64,000 bases of DNA from Pseudomonas hunanensis (GTDB lineage Bacteria; Pseudomonadota; Gammaproteobacteria; Pseudomonadales; Pseudomonadaceae), in NCBI RefSeq assembly GCF_013393325.1, contig NZ_QJRC01000087.1, positions 18,049 to 82,048 of the forward strand. Reading direction: 5' to 3'. Below the pieces are notes generated by a model, which made no database searches, was not told the origin of the DNA, and was given only the letters and a program-made list of their open reading frames with translations. Below, one piece after another: positions 27,298-37,137 of this stretch (positions within the stretch are counted from its first letter, which is position 1; the number at the start of each line of letters is the position of its first letter). Both the position numbers and the translations under genes were made by a program.

Positions 27298-27993
27298 GTG
27301 GAAGCTAACGTCGTCGACCATACCTCCATGTGGAGTCTGGTCAGCAATGCCAGCGTGGTGGTACAGCTGGTAATGCTGACCCTGGTGGCCGCCTCGGTCA
27401 CCTCATGGATCATGATCTTCCAGCGCAGCACCATGCTGCGCGCCGGTCGTCGTGCGCTGGATGCCTTCGAGGAGCGCTTCTGGTCGGGCATCGACCTGTC
27501 CAAGCTGTACCGCCAGGCAGGCAGCAACCCAGACCCGGACTCTGGCGTGGAGCAGGTGTTCCGTGCCGGCTTCAAGGAGTTCTCGCGCCTGCGCCAGCAA
27601 CCGGGCGTTGACCCGGACGCGGTGATGGAAGGCGTTGGCCGTGCCATGCGCGTGGCCATTTCTCGCGAGGAAGAAAAACTCGAACAGAGCCTGCCGTTCC
27701 TGGCCACCGTTGGTTCCACCAGCCCGTACATCGGCCTGTTCGGTACCGTATGGGGCATCATGAACTCCTTCCGCGGCCTGGCCAGCGCCCAGCAAGCCAC
27801 CCTGGCCACTGTCGCCCCAGGTATCGCCGAAGCGCTGATCGCCACCGCCATCGGCCTGTTCGCAGCGATCCCGGCGGTCATCGCCTACAACCGTTTCGCC
27901 GCGCGCAGTGAAGTGCTGATCGGTCGTTACTACACCTTCGCCGACGAGTTCCAGGCGATCCTGCACCGCAAAGTGCACACCAGCGAAGAGTAA
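27298..27993 (+). CDS. tolQ: Tol-Pal system proton-channel subunit TolQ
   Basis: TolQ forms the proton-driven inner-membrane motor with TolR. The 231-residue ExbB/MotA-family protein has three membrane helices. The conserved segment LPFLATVGSTSPYIGLFGTVWGIM covers helix 2 and APGIAEALIATAIGLFAAIPAV helix 3. The GTG start at 27298 has AGGAG seven bases upstream. Confidence 0.96.
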   Translation: MEANVVDHTSMWSLVSNASVVVQLVMLTLVAASVTSWIMIFQRSTMLRAGRRALDAFEERFWSGIDLSKLYRQAGSNPDPDSGVEQVFRAGFKEFSRLRQQPGVDPDAVMEGVGRAMRVAISREEEKLEQSLPFLATVGSTSPYIGLFGTVWGIMNSFRGLASAQQATLATVAPGIAEALIATAIGLFAAIPAVIAYNRFAARSEVLIGRYYTFADEFQAILHRKVHTSEE

Positions 27994-28007
27994 TCAGGTA
28001 GAAGCCC

Positions 28008-28460
28008 ATGGCCCGAGTTCGCCACAAACGCAAGCCCGTCGCCGAGATGAACGTGGTGCCCTACATCGACGTGATGCTGGTGCTGCTGGTCATCTTCATG
28101 GTGACGGCGCCCATGCTCAACCAGGGCGTGAAGGTCGACCTGCCCAAGGTTTCCAGCGAAGCCTTGCCGCAGGACAACAACGTCCAGATCCTCACCATCT
28201 CCATCAAGGCCGATAAAACCTACTACTGGAACCTTGGCAGCGAAGTCGATACCGACAAGCAGATGGACAAGGCCATGACCTTGCCTGACATGACCAATGC
28301 AGTGACCAAGATCATTGCTGCCGGCCGTGACCAGGGCAAGCAAACCCAGGTGTTCATTCGTGGCGACAAGGCTGTCGACTATGGCGCGGTCATGGGTGCC
28401 ATGGGCGGGTTGCAGAAGGCCGGTGTCGGTAACGTTGGCCTGATTACCGAGGCGCCCTGA
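28008..28460 (+). CDS. tolR: Tol-Pal system subunit TolR
   Basis: The 150-residue ExbD-family protein has one membrane helix with the essential Asp (VPYIDVMLVLLVIFMV, residues about 16-31) that takes part in proton flow with TolQ, and a periplasmic domain. Its stop overlaps the tolA start by one base (TGATG). Confidence 0.96.
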   Translation: MARVRHKRKPVAEMNVVPYIDVMLVLLVIFMVTAPMLNQGVKVDLPKVSSEALPQDNNVQILTISIKADKTYYWNLGSEVDTDKQMDKAMTLPDMTNAVTKIIAAGRDQGKQTQVFIRGDKAVDYGAVMGAMGGLQKAGVGNVGLITEAP

Positions 28461-29578
28461 TGCAACAGCGAGAGCCATCCGCCTCGGAAAGCTACTTCTG
28501 GCCCAGTGTCTGGGCCATCGGCCTGCATGTGCTGGTGTTCGCCCTGCTGTTCGTCAGTTTTGCCATGACGCCTGAGCTGCCGCCTTCCAAGCCGATCGTT
28601 CAGGCTACCCTGTACCAGCTCAAGTCCAAGAGCCAGGCGACCACCCAGACCAATCAGAAGATTGCCGGGGAAGCGAAGAAAACCGCTTCGCGCCAGACCG
28701 AAGTCGAGCAGTTGGAGCAGAAGAAGGTCGAGCAGGAAGCAGTGAAGGCTGCGGAACAAAAGAAAGCCGACGCTGCTCAAAAGGCCGAGGAGGCCCGCGA
28801 AGCCGCCGAGGCGAAAAAAGCCGAAGACGCTGCCAAGGCCGCAGAAGCCGCCAAGGCTGCCGAAGCCAAGAAAGCTGCCGAAGCCAAGAAGGCCGACGAG
28901 GCGAAGAAGGCTGCCGAGAAGCAGCAGGCCGACATCGCCAAGAAGAAGGCCGAGGACGAAGCCAAGAAAAAAGCCGAAGAAGAGGCCAAGAAAGAGGCCG
29001 CTGAAGAGGCGAAGAAACAAGCCGCCGAGGACGCCAAGAAAAAGGCAGCCGAGGAGGCCAAGAAGAAAGCAGCCGAGGACGCCAAGAAGAAGGCGGCGGC
29101 CGAGGACGCTAAGAAGAAGGCAGCTGAAGAGGCCAAGAAAAAGGCCGCTGCAGACGCCCAGGAGAAGAAGGCACAGGAAGCGGCCCGCAAGGCGGCAGAA
29201 GACAAGAAAGCCCAGGCCCTGGCCGAGCTGTTGTCCGACACCACCGAGCGGCAGCAGGCGCTGGCCGACGAGCAGGGTGACCAGGTGGCCGGCGACTTCG
29301 ACGACCTGATCCGCATGCGCGCGGCCGAGGGCTGGGCGCGTCCGCCTTCCGCGCGCAAGGGCATGACGGTGGTCCTGCAGATCAACATGTTGCCGGACGG
29401 TACCATCACCAGTGTCAGCGTGGCCCGTTCCAGTGGTGACGGCCCGTATGACAGTTCGGCGGTGGCTGCGGTGAAGAACATTGGTCGTTTGACCGAGATG
29501 CAGGGTATGAAGCCGAGCGATTTCAACCAATATCGTTCGTTCAAGATGACATTTACACCTGAGGATCTAGCGTTGTGA
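28460..29578 (+). CDS. tolA: Tol-Pal system protein TolA
   Basis: TolA links the inner-membrane TolQR motor to TolB-Pal at the outer membrane. The 372-residue protein has an N-terminal anchor helix (residues about 15-33), a long Ala/Lys/Glu-rich helix (about 75-255) that spans the periplasm, and a globular C-terminal domain (about 265-372). The central helix has many [12 protein letters not shown] repeats, so its length may vary between strains. The last four bases overlap the tolB GTG start (GTGA). Confidence 0.95.
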   Translation: MQQREPSASESYFWPSVWAIGLHVLVFALLFVSFAMTPELPPSKPIVQATLYQLKSKSQATTQTNQKIAGEAKKTASRQTEVEQLEQKKVEQEAVKAAEQKKADAAQKAEEAREAAEAKKAEDAAKAAEAAKAAEAKKAAEAKKADEAKKAAEKQQADIAKKKAEDEAKKKAEEEAKKEAAEEAKKQAAEDAKKKAAEEAKKKAAEDAKKKAAAEDAKKKAAEEAKKKAAADAQEKKAQEAARKAAEDKKAQALAELLSDTTERQQALADEQGDQVAGDFDDLIRMRAAEGWARPPSARKGMTVVLQINMLPDGTITSVSVARSSGDGPYDSSAVAAVKNIGRLTEMQGMKPSDFNQYRSFKMTFTPEDLAL

Positions 29579-30876
29579 TTAAACGTCTGAGAGGACTGCT
29601 GGTCATGCTGTGCTGCGTGGCAGGCATGGCGGTGGCAGAGGAAAAGAACATCCTGGTCACCAGTGGCAGTGACCGGGCTACACCCATCGCGGTAGTGCCG
29701 TTCGGCCTGCAGGGCGGCAGCGTGCTGCCCGAAGACATCGCCGACATCATCGGCAACGACCTGCGCAACTCTGGTTACTACTCGCCGATTCCGCGGCAGA
29801 ACATGATCAGCCAGCCGTCGCAGGCCAGCGAAGTGATCTTCCGTGACTGGAAAGCGCTGGGTGCCCAGTACGTGATGGTCGGCAGCATCGTGCCGTCGGG
29901 CGGTCGCCTGCAGGTGCAGTACGCGCTGTTCAACGTCGCCACCGAGCAGCAAGTGCTGACCGGTAGCGTGGCGGGCAGCACCGACCAGCTGCGCGACATG
30001 GCGCACTACATTGCCGACCAGTCGTTCGAGAAGCTCACCGGCATCAAGGGGGCGTTCTCTACCCGCATGCTGTACGTGACGGCCGAGCGCTTCTCCACCA
30101 ACAACACCCGTTACACCCTGCAGCGTTCGGACTACGACGGTGCGCGTGCGGTAACCCTGCTGCAGTCGCGCGAACCGATCCTGTCGCCGCGCTTTGCGCC
30201 GGATGGCAAGCGTATCGCCTACGTTTCGTTCGAGCAGAAGCGCCCGCGTATCTTCATTCAGAACATCGATACCGGTCGCCGCGAGCAGGTGACCAACTTC
30301 GAAGGCCTGAACGGCGCGCCAGCCTGGTCGCCGGACGGTTCGCGCCTGGCGTTCGTGCTGTCCAAGGACGGCAACCCGGACATCTACGTGATGAATGTGG
30401 CTTCGCGCCAGATCAGCCGTGTCACTGCCGGCCCAGGTATCAATACCGAGCCGTTCTGGGGTAAGGATGGCAACACCCTTTACTTCACTTCCGACCGTGG
30501 CGGCAAACCGCAGATCTATAAACAGTCGGTCAGTGGTGGCGGTGCCGAGCGTGTAACGTTCGTGGGTAACTACAACGCCAACCCGAAACTTTCGGCAGAC
30601 GAAAAGACCCTGGTGATGATCCATCGCCAACAGGGCTTTACCAACTTCAAAGTGGCGGCACAGGACTTGCAGCGCGGAAGTGTAAAGATTCTGTCTGAAA
30701 CAAGTCTTGATGAGTCTCCCACTGTCGCGCCAAACGGCACCATGCTAATCTACGCCACCCGCCAGCAGGGCCGGGGAGTCTTGATGCTCGTGTCGCTTAA
30801 TGGCCGCGTGAGGCTCCCACTTCCTACCGCTCAAGGCGAAGTCAGAGAACCGTCCTGGTCCCCTTACCTGAACTGA
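29575..30876 (+). CDS. tolB: Tol-Pal system beta-propeller TolB
   Basis: The 433-residue periplasmic protein has a cleavable signal peptide (cleavage after AVAE or nearby, residue about 22), an N-terminal D1 domain, and a six-bladed beta-propeller with repeated [23 protein letters not shown] blades that binds Pal. The GTG start at 29575 overlaps the end of tolA. Confidence 0.96.
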   Translation: MIKRLRGLLVMLCCVAGMAVAEEKNILVTSGSDRATPIAVVPFGLQGGSVLPEDIADIIGNDLRNSGYYSPIPRQNMISQPSQASEVIFRDWKALGAQYVMVGSIVPSGGRLQVQYALFNVATEQQVLTGSVAGSTDQLRDMAHYIADQSFEKLTGIKGAFSTRMLYVTAERFSTNNTRYTLQRSDYDGARAVTLLQSREPILSPRFAPDGKRIAYVSFEQKRPRIFIQNIDTGRREQVTNFEGLNGAPAWSPDGSRLAFVLSKDGNPDIYVMNVASRQISRVTAGPGINTEPFWGKDGNTLYFTSDRGGKPQIYKQSVSGGGAERVTFVGNYNANPKLSADEKTLVMIHRQQGFTNFKVAAQDLQRGSVKILSETSLDESPTVAPNGTMLIYATRQQGRGVLMLVSLNGRVRLPLPTAQGEVREPSWSPYLN

Positions 30877-30930
30877 TTGCGGCGTAATACGTTTTGCTTA
30901 ACACACTGGGGTTTCATTAGGAGTTTCACG

Positions 30931-31431
30931 ATGGAAATGCTGAAGTTTGGTAAATTTGCTGCGCTGGCTCTGGCCATGGCTGTAGCTGTAGGTTGCTCCT
31001 CGAAGGGCGGTGATAACGCAGGCGAAGGCGCTGCTGTAGATCCTAACGCTGGCTACGGTGCCAACACTGGCGCTGTTGACGGTTCCCTGAGCGAAGAAGC
31101 CGCCCTGCGCGCAATCACCACCTTCTACTTCGAATACGACAGCTCGGACCTGAAGCCAGAAGCCATGCGCGCTCTGGACGTTCACGCCAAGGACCTGAAG
31201 TCCAACGGCAACCGCGTTGTTCTGGAAGGCAACACCGACGAGCGCGGCACCCGCGAGTACAACATGGCTCTGGGTGAGCGTCGTGCGAAAGCCGTTCAGC
31301 GCTACCTGGTTCTGCAGGGCGTTTCCCCTGCTCAGCTGGAACTGGTTTCCTACGGCGAAGAGCGTCCAGTTGCCACCGGCAACGACGAGCAGTCCTGGGC
31401 TCAGAACCGTCGCGTAGAACTGCGTAAGTAA
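30931..31431 (+). CDS. pal: Peptidoglycan-associated lipoprotein Pal (OprL)
   Basis: Pal tethers the outer membrane to peptidoglycan. ATG 30931 with TAGGAG upstream gives a 166-residue lipoprotein: signal [22 protein letters not shown], with the lipid Cys at residue 22, a Gly/Ala-rich spacer, and an OmpA-like domain. That domain has the peptidoglycan-binding motif ([19 protein letters not shown]) with the conserved Asp and Arg. In Pseudomonas it is called OprL. Confidence 0.97.
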   Translation: MEMLKFGKFAALALAMAVAVGCSSKGGDNAGEGAAVDPNAGYGANTGAVDGSLSEEAALRAITTFYFEYDSSDLKPEAMRALDVHAKDLKSNGNRVVLEGNTDERGTREYNMALGERRAKAVQRYLVLQGVSPAQLELVSYGEERPVATGNDEQSWAQNRRVELRK

Positions 31432-31437
31432 GTTCTT

Positions 31438-32244
31438 ATGCGTATGTGCCGCCGTGTAGTAACCGTCCTCGCACTCAGCCTGCCGCTCGCGGCCTGGGCT
31501 GAGGTCCCTGTAGTAGATGACAACGCAGGCAGCTATCCGCCTGCGGGTTATGGCACGAGCGGCGCCTATGCCGGGTCAGGGGCTTCGGCCCCTGCCTCTG
31601 CACAGGGCCAGCTGTTCATGCAGCTGCAACAGATGCAGGATCAGCTTTCCCGCCAGCAAGGCATCATCGAAGAGCTGCAAAACGATGTGTCGCGCATGAA
31701 GCAGGAAAACCTGGAGCGTTACCAGGACCTGGACCGTCGCATCAACAGTGGCGCTGCGCCTGCCGCAACCCCTGACAATTCCACCGGTGGTGGTGCGTCC
31801 AATGCCGCCCCGGATGCAGCAGCAGGTGCTGCTGCGCAACAACCGGCCGCCAGTAGCGAGCCCGGTGATCCGGCGAAAGAAAAGCTTTACTACGATGCTG
31901 CTTTCGACCTGATCAAACAGAAAGACTTCGACAAGGCCAGCCAGGCGTTCAACGCATTCCTGCGCAAGTACCCAAACAGCCAGTACGCCGGCAACGCGCA
32001 GTACTGGTTGGGTGAAGTGAACCTGGCCAAGGGTGACCTGCCAGGCGCAAGCCAGGCCTTCGCTCAAGTAAGTCAGAAGTATCCGAAGCACAGCAAGGTG
32101 CCCGATTCACTGTACAAACTGGCCGATGTCGAGCGCCGTATGGGGCATACCGACAAGGTCAAGGGCATCCTGCAGCAGGTTATTACCCAGTACCCCGGCA
32201 CCTCGGCCGCGCAACTGGCTCAGCGTGACCTGCAGAAGCTCTGA
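31438..32244 (+). CDS. cpoB: Cell-division coordinator CpoB (YbgF)
   Basis: CpoB links Tol action to peptidoglycan synthesis during constriction. The 268-residue protein has a signal peptide (cleavage after AWA, residue about 21), an N-terminal coiled coil (about 55-105), a Pro/Ala-rich linker, and C-terminal TPR repeats (KLYYDAAFDLIKQKDFDKA and following). It lies 6 bp after pal. A strong terminator follows. Confidence 0.95.
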   Translation: MRMCRRVVTVLALSLPLAAWAEVPVVDDNAGSYPPAGYGTSGAYAGSGASAPASAQGQLFMQLQQMQDQLSRQQGIIEELQNDVSRMKQENLERYQDLDRRINSGAAPAATPDNSTGGGASNAAPDAAAGAAAQQPAASSEPGDPAKEKLYYDAAFDLIKQKDFDKASQAFNAFLRKYPNSQYAGNAQYWLGEVNLAKGDLPGASQAFAQVSQKYPKHSKVPDSLYKLADVERRMGHTDKVKGILQQVITQYPGTSAAQLAQRDLQKL

Positions 32245-32270
32245 GTGTCGTAGTTGCACCGCTCGAAAGA

Positions 32271-32295
32271 AACCCGCGCCAGTCGCGGGTTTTTT
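32271..32295 (+). terminator. Terminator of the tol-pal-cpoB operon
   Basis: AACCCGCG and CGCGGGTT with a CCAGT loop and a T6 tail, 27 bp after the cpoB stop. Confidence 0.85.
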
Positions 32296-32411
32296 CGTTA
32301 GAATCACTGCCCTTTTTTCGTAAACACGCTGCTGCGGATAACGCTATGTCGAGTCCGCAACAGTGCCTGAGGAGGCGGGCAGCCTGTTTAGCTGTCACGC
32401 CCGTGGCGAGC

Positions 32412-33059
32412 ATGCAAGACACATTACGCATCACCGAAGTCTTTTACTCTTTGCAGGGTGAAACGCGAACGGCTGGGTTGCCCACCGTATTCGTGCGCCT
32501 CACAGGTTGCCCCCTGCGCTGCCAGTACTGCGACAGTGCCTATGCCTTCAGTGGCGGTACCCTTCGCACCCTCGATTCGATCCTTGAGCAGGTGGCCGGT
32601 TTCAAACCGCGCTACGTCTGTGTCACCGGTGGTGAGCCATTGGCCCAGCCCAACGCCCTGCCGTTACTGCAGCGGCTGTGTGATGCCGGGTACGAAGTGT
32701 CGCTGGAAACCAGCGGTGCGTTGGACATTACCGGTACCGACACCCGCGTCAGCCGTGTGGTCGACCTGAAAACCCCAGGTTCCGAAGAATCGCACCGTAA
32801 CCGCTACGAGAACATCGAGCAGCTGACCCGTAACGACCAGGTCAAGTTCGTCATCTGTTCCCGCGAGGACTACGACTGGGCAGTTTCCAAGCTGATCCAG
32901 TACAACCTTTCCGAGCGTGCGGGTGAGGTGTTGTTCTCGCCGAGCCACCACCAGGTGAAAGCCAGCGACCTGGCGGACTGGATCGTTGCCGACAACCTGC
33001 CCGTACGCTTCCAGCTGCAGCTGCACAAGCTGCTGTGGAACGACGAACCCGGACGTTGA
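32412..33059 (+). CDS. queE: 7-carboxy-7-deazaguanine synthase QueE
   Basis: QueE is a radical-SAM enzyme that contracts the ring of carboxytetrahydropterin on the path to queuosine. Starting at ATG 32412 ([17 protein letters not shown]) gives 215 residues with the CPLRCQYC cluster motif (C-x3-C-x2-C) near residue 31. An in-frame ATG at 32346 would add 22 residues unlike the family. queC follows 17 bp later. Confidence 0.94.
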
Positions 33060-33076
33060 TTGAGGAGCACCTACAC

Positions 33077-33763
33077 ATGACCGATAAACGCGCAGTAATC
33101 CTGTTGTCCGGGGGCCTGGACTCGGCCACCGTAGTTGCCATGGCCAAGGCCGAAGGCTACAGCTGCTACACCATGAGCTTCGATTACGGCCAGCGCCATC
33201 GTGCCGAGTTGAATGCCGCTGCCCGCGTGGCCCGTGACCTGGGAGTGGTGGAGCACAAGGTGATCGGGCTGAACCTTGACGGCATTGGCGGTTCGGCGTT
33301 GACCGACAGCAACATCGATGTGCCGGAAGCCCCAAGTGAGGGCATCCCGGTCACTTATGTGCCAGCGCGCAACACCGTGTTCCTTTCGCTTGCCCTGGGC
33401 TGGGCCGAAGTGTTGGAGGCGCGTGATATTTTCATTGGCGTCAATGCCGTGGATTACTCCGGCTACCCGGATTGCCGCCCCGAGTTCGTCGAAGCCTTCG
33501 AGCGCATGGCAAACCTGGCGACCAAAGCCGGTGTAGAGGGGCAGGGTTTCCGCATCCAGGCGCCGCTGCAGAACATGAGCAAGGCGCAGATCGTGCAGGC
33601 CGGTATGGCCCGCGGTGTGGATTACAGCCTGACCGTTTCCTGCTACCAGGCCGATGATGACGGCCGTGCCTGTGGCAAATGCGACAGCTGCCGCCTGCGC
33701 GCCGACGGCTTCAAGGCCGCCGGTGTCGAAGACCCAACGCGGTATTTTTCAAAGGTTTTTTGA
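33077..33763 (+). CDS. queC: 7-cyano-7-deazaguanine synthase QueC
   Basis: QueC converts carboxydeazaguanine to preQ0 with ATP and ammonia. From ATG 33077 (GAGGAG upstream) the protein has 228 residues: the ATP-binding loop [10 protein letters not shown] (residues about 10-19) and the four-Cys zinc site SCYQ...CGKCDSC near residues 190-205. It forms an operon with queE. Confidence 0.96.
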
Positions 33764-33770
33764 TTGGGTG

Positions 33771-33798
33771 TTGATTTCTCGTTAGAAATCAGTATTAT
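33771..33798 (+). promoter_or_regulatory. Promoter of tRNA-Lys
   Basis: TTGATT, a 16-nt spacer and TATTAT, 15 nt before the mature tRNA start. Confidence 0.6.
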
Positions 33799-33812
33799 AC
33801 GCGCCATCAAAT

Positions 33813-33888
33813 GGGTCGTTAGCTCAGTTGGTAGAGCAGTTGGCTTTTAACCAATTGGTCGTAGGTTCGAATCCTACACGACCCACCA
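33813..33888 (+). tRNA. tRNA-Lys (TTT)
   Basis: A 76-nt cloverleaf with encoded CCA, acceptor stem GGGTCGT/ACGACCC and anticodon TTT in the loop CTTTTAA. It follows queC by 49 bp but has its own promoter and terminator. Confidence 0.97.
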
Positions 33889-33901
33889 CACGCAATACGT
33901 C

Positions 33902-33936
33902 AAAGCCCGCTACCAGTAATGGTCGCGGGCTTTTTC
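33902..33936. terminator. Terminator after tRNA-Lys
   Basis: AAAGCCCGC and GCGGGCTTT with a 14-nt loop and a T5 tail. The A-rich left side could also serve the leftward CDF-like gene. Confidence 0.75.
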
Positions 33937-33962
33937 GTTTTCACAGGCCTTGTTCAGCTGGC

Positions 33963-34922
33963 TTACTCAGCCCATTCCGGGTCCCCGGTAAACACCACCG
34001 TAATCCAACGGTCAGGCCCTTCGCCACCTACCGCATCGCCAATCTCGTTGCGCCACGCATCCCATTCTTCGATGGTCTTCGCAGCCATGCCTTTTGGCAC
34101 GATGAAATACAGCTCGATTTCCCGCGAGCGCCCGACCTTGGCGACATAGGCGCGGTAAGACTGCAGCCCGTGGCGGGCGACGAAGGCCTTGGCCACTTCA
34201 TCTACATGCAGCTTGAGGTCGCCGGGGGTGACCAGAAAAATTTCCGATAGCGCCTGGCGCACCACCGACAAGGGCAGCGGTACGATCACCAGGCACACCA
34301 GCGCCAGCACCGCCGGGTCGATGTACGGCGACACCCATTCCAGCGAGGTGCCCTGCACCGCGTAGCCAAAGCAGAAGGCGATCAGCAGGGCGGCGGTGAT
34401 GCTGGCCGACATCACCCAGCCCTTGACGTCCATGCGCACGAAGTCCGATTGCAGCTTGCGGTTGGCGCGCGCCTCGACGACGGCGATGGTCACGCAGGTG
34501 ATCACCGTCAACACCGCGTAGACCATGGCAATGCCGAACTCCAGGTGACGGCCGCCTTGCAGCAGGCTGCTGACGGCGTTGATCAGTGCGTAGATGGCTA
34601 CGCCGCTGAGCAGGATGCCGTTGAGTGCCAGCACCATCGGTTCCAGGTGCCAGAAGCCCATGGTGAAGCGCTCGCGCAGCTTGCGCGACATTTGCACGCT
34701 GGTGGTGTGCGAGGTGATCAGCTTGACCACCACCAGCGACAGACCACTCATGCTGGCGTCGACCAGCGAGTACACGCCGTCGAACACGATGGAGAACGAG
34801 CCGGAGGCCAGGCCGAAAGCGATGCCGATGGTGGCGATGAACAGGGTGACGGCAATCGAGGTGCGTAACAGGCCCTGTTCGCTGGTGATGTCAAAAAAGG
34901 TGGATCTGGTTGCGGTTTGCAT
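33963..34922 (-). CDS. Cation-diffusion-facilitator-like transporter lacking canonical metal ligands
   Basis: The 319-residue protein has six hydrophobic segments in residues about 20-205, followed by a cytosolic C-terminal domain, as in CDF transporters. In metal-transporting members such as E. coli YiiP, helix 2 carries Asp-x3-Asp and helix 5 His-x3-Asp. Here helix 2 reads DGVYSLVD (Tyr at the first ligand position, Asp at the second) and helix 5 reads MDVKGWVMSAS (Gly and Ser at the His and Asp positions). It may carry a different substrate or none. The CDF relationship is fairly sure; metal efflux is doubtful. Confidence 0.75.
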   Translation of the reverse strand: MQTATRSTFFDITSEQGLLRTSIAVTLFIATIGIAFGLASGSFSIVFDGVYSLVDASMSGLSLVVVKLITSHTTSVQMSRKLRERFTMGFWHLEPMVLALNGILLSGVAIYALINAVSSLLQGGRHLEFGIAMVYAVLTVITCVTIAVVEARANRKLQSDFVRMDVKGWVMSASITAALLIAFCFGYAVQGTSLEWVSPYIDPAVLALVCLVIVPLPLSVVRQALSEIFLVTPGDLKLHVDEVAKAFVARHGLQSYRAYVAKVGRSREIELYFIVPKGMAAKTIEEWDAWRNEIGDAVGGEGPDRWITVVFTGDPEWAE

Positions 34923-34956
34923 GAGTTGTGCTCAGTAAAAACGATAGTGCTGTGGC

Positions 34957-35005
34957 GCCTGTAAGGGCTTGCTGGCGGGCAAACCCGCCAAGAAACCCTA
35001 CAGGC
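34957..35005. repeat. REP-like imperfect palindrome
   Basis: GCCTGTAAGGG and CCCTACAGGC flank a stem around GGCGGGCAAACCCGCC. It resembles P. putida REP elements with arms diverged. It sits between two leftward genes and ends at the MCP stop. Confidence 0.6.
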
Positions 35006-37071
35006 TAGACGCGAAATTGCTCCATCAGCGCCTGCTGCTGATTGGCAAGCCGGTTCAGCGCCTGGCTGATGCGCGCCGATTCGTCAGCCTGGCCAGCCAG
35101 TGATTCTGTCACATCACGGATGCCGGCCACGTTGCGGTTCACTTCCTCGGCCACCGCGCTCTGCTCCTCAGCCGCCGAGGCAATTTGCAAGTTCATGTCG
35201 CTGATGACCGCCACCGCCTCGCCAATTCGCTGCAGTGCCGGCAGCGCCTGCTCCATGCGCGCGGCGCTGTCCTGTGCCTGGCGCTGGCCTTCATGCATGG
35301 CACCGACGACATCCTGCGTGCCTTGCTGCAGGCCTTCGATGACCTGGCGAATTTCCTCCACCGACACCTGCGTGCGTTGAGCCAGGCCGCGCACCTCGTC
35401 GGCGACCACGGCGAAGCCACGCCCGGCTTCGCCGGCACGAGCCGCTTCGATGGCGGCATTCAGTGCCAGCAGGTTGGTCTGCTCGGCAATGGTACGGATC
35501 ACCTCCAGCACCGAGCCGATCTGCCCGCTGCGGCCTTCCAGCGCACGCGCTTCGTCCATGGCTGTGTTCATGCCGGCGGCCAGTCGATCGATGCCTTGAC
35601 GCGTGCTGTCGATCAGTTGCAGGCCTTCCTGGCTGGCCTGGTCGGCGGCGCGTGCGGCCTGGGCCGCCTGCGAGGCGTTATGGGCGACATCCAGGGCAGT
35701 GGCGCTCATTTCGTTGGCCGCCGTGGCCACCTGTTCGATTTCGCGATGCTGTTGCTGCATGCCGTTGCTGGTCTGGCTGGCGATGGCGGCCGACTGGTCG
35801 GCGGTGCCGCGGGCCTCCTGCAGTGAGCCTTTGACTTGGGCGATGACTGGCTGCAGCTTGTCGAGGAAGCGGTTGAACCAGCCGGTGAGCTGGCCCAGTT
35901 CGTCCTGGCGGGCGTAGTCCAGGCGACGGGTCAGGTCGCCTTCGCCGCTGGCGATGTCTTCCAGGCGTGCGGCCACGGCCAGGATTGGCCGAGTAACGCC
36001 GCGTGCGGTCAGCCACACCAGCAGCAAGCCGACCACGGCTGCGCCCAGGCCGATCAGCAGGCTGGTGAGGTTGGCGCGTTGGTTGTGCGCGTCCAGGCGC
36101 TGGTTGAGTGCGGCGGCAGGGGCCTGCAGCACGCTTTCCGGCAGCTCCAGCAACACTTGCCATGGGGCTGCGTCAGGTATTGGTGTGAAAGGGTGGGCCA
36201 CGCGCAGCAGGCCATCGGCTACTGCGTTGTCCATGGGTTTGCCGAGCGTCGTGTCGTCGCGGCTGTTACCGGCCAGCAGGCCGGCGGCGCTGGCGATACT
36301 CACTTGGCCCTGGCCATCGAACAGCTCGCGGCGGCCGTCCACGCTCAGTTGCTGCAGGTTGGCCAGGCCGATGTCCAGGCCGACCACGCCGACCACCTTG
36401 CCGTGCTCCAGCAGCGGCAAGGCGATGCTGGTCATCAGTACTTGGCGGCCGTTGACCTCGTCGAGGTACGGTTCGAGCATGCAGGTTCTGCCGGTGTCCT
36501 GCGGGCAGGTCAGCCAGCGGTTTTTCGCTGCGCCGTTGCTGCCGATACTGGTATCGCCAAGCATCGTTTCCGGCATGGCTTCCAGTTCCAGGGTGCCGGG
36601 GGTTGGTTGCGACCAGTAAAGCGAAAAGCGTCCGCGCTCATTGCTGCCCATGGCGTCCTGGCCGAGGTACTGGCTGTCTTGCTGGTCCAGGGCATCGGGC
36701 TGGAATACCAGGTACAGGCCGATCACATCCGGGTTGCCGGCCAGGCTGGCACGCGCCTGGCGGGTCAGTTCGGCGCGCAGGTCGCTGCCGCCACGGGCCT
36801 TCAGTACCTGTACCAGGCGGGCAAAGCCATTGCCGTATTGGTAGGCGTCCATGAAGTAGCGCTGTATTCGCAGGGCCTGGGTTTGCGCATGGGCCTGCAG
36901 GCGCAGGCGGGCGCTGCTGTCGAGCATGGCGGTGTTGGCCTGGTTGACCAAGGCCGCGCTGCGTTGCGCCTGGGTCAGCGAGGTGGCCACCAGCAAGGCG
37001 ACGATGGCCAGCAGACACAGGCCGGCAAGCAAGGTGATCTTCCATTGGATGGAGAGGCGACGCAGCGGCAT
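35005..37071 (-). CDS. mcpU: Methyl-accepting chemotaxis protein with double-Cache sensor, probable McpU
   Basis: The 688-residue chemoreceptor has an N-terminal membrane helix (residues about 12-32), a large periplasmic double-Cache domain (about 50-330), a second helix (about 335-360), a HAMP domain, and a signalling domain with the hairpin tip [23 protein letters not shown] (key E, Q and R). A non-amidated methylation region flanks it. Gene order (queC, CDF-like, this gene, permease) is that of the polyamine receptor McpU as I remember it in P. putida KT2440, and the adjacent permease fits amine sensing. Domain layout is certain; the McpU identity and ligand are inferred. Confidence 0.8.
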   Translation of the reverse strand: MPLRRLSIQWKITLLAGLCLLAIVALLVATSLTQAQRSAALVNQANTAMLDSSARLRLQAHAQTQALRIQRYFMDAYQYGNGFARLVQVLKARGGSDLRAELTRQARASLAGNPDVIGLYLVFQPDALDQQDSQYLGQDAMGSNERGRFSLYWSQPTPGTLELEAMPETMLGDTSIGSNGAAKNRWLTCPQDTGRTCMLEPYLDEVNGRQVLMTSIALPLLEHGKVVGVVGLDIGLANLQQLSVDGRRELFDGQGQVSIASAAGLLAGNSRDDTTLGKPMDNAVADGLLRVAHPFTPIPDAAPWQVLLELPESVLQAPAAALNQRLDAHNQRANLTSLLIGLGAAVVGLLLVWLTARGVTRPILAVAARLEDIASGEGDLTRRLDYARQDELGQLTGWFNRFLDKLQPVIAQVKGSLQEARGTADQSAAIASQTSNGMQQQHREIEQVATAANEMSATALDVAHNASQAAQAARAADQASQEGLQLIDSTRQGIDRLAAGMNTAMDEARALEGRSGQIGSVLEVIRTIAEQTNLLALNAAIEAARAGEAGRGFAVVADEVRGLAQRTQVSVEEIRQVIEGLQQGTQDVVGAMHEGQRQAQDSAARMEQALPALQRIGEAVAVISDMNLQIASAAEEQSAVAEEVNRNVAGIRDVTESLAGQADESARISQALNRLANQQQALMEQFRV

Positions 37072-37095
37072 GAGGGCTTTCCTTTTCGATCAAGT

Positions 37096-37125
37096 ACAAC
37101 GCCCGCGATCAGGCGCGGGCGTTGT
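37096..37125. terminator. Hairpin between the permease and chemoreceptor genes
   Basis: ACAACGCCCGCG and CGCGGGCGTTGT form a perfect 12-bp stem with an ATCAGG loop just after the permease stop. No T run follows, so termination may be partial. Confidence 0.5.
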
Positions 37126-37137
37126 CAGCAGCATGGT

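Noticed and set aside
32296..32411. Possible preQ1 riboswitch upstream of queE
   Set aside because: No preQ1-I type stem with A-rich tail or other known aptamer core could be made out.
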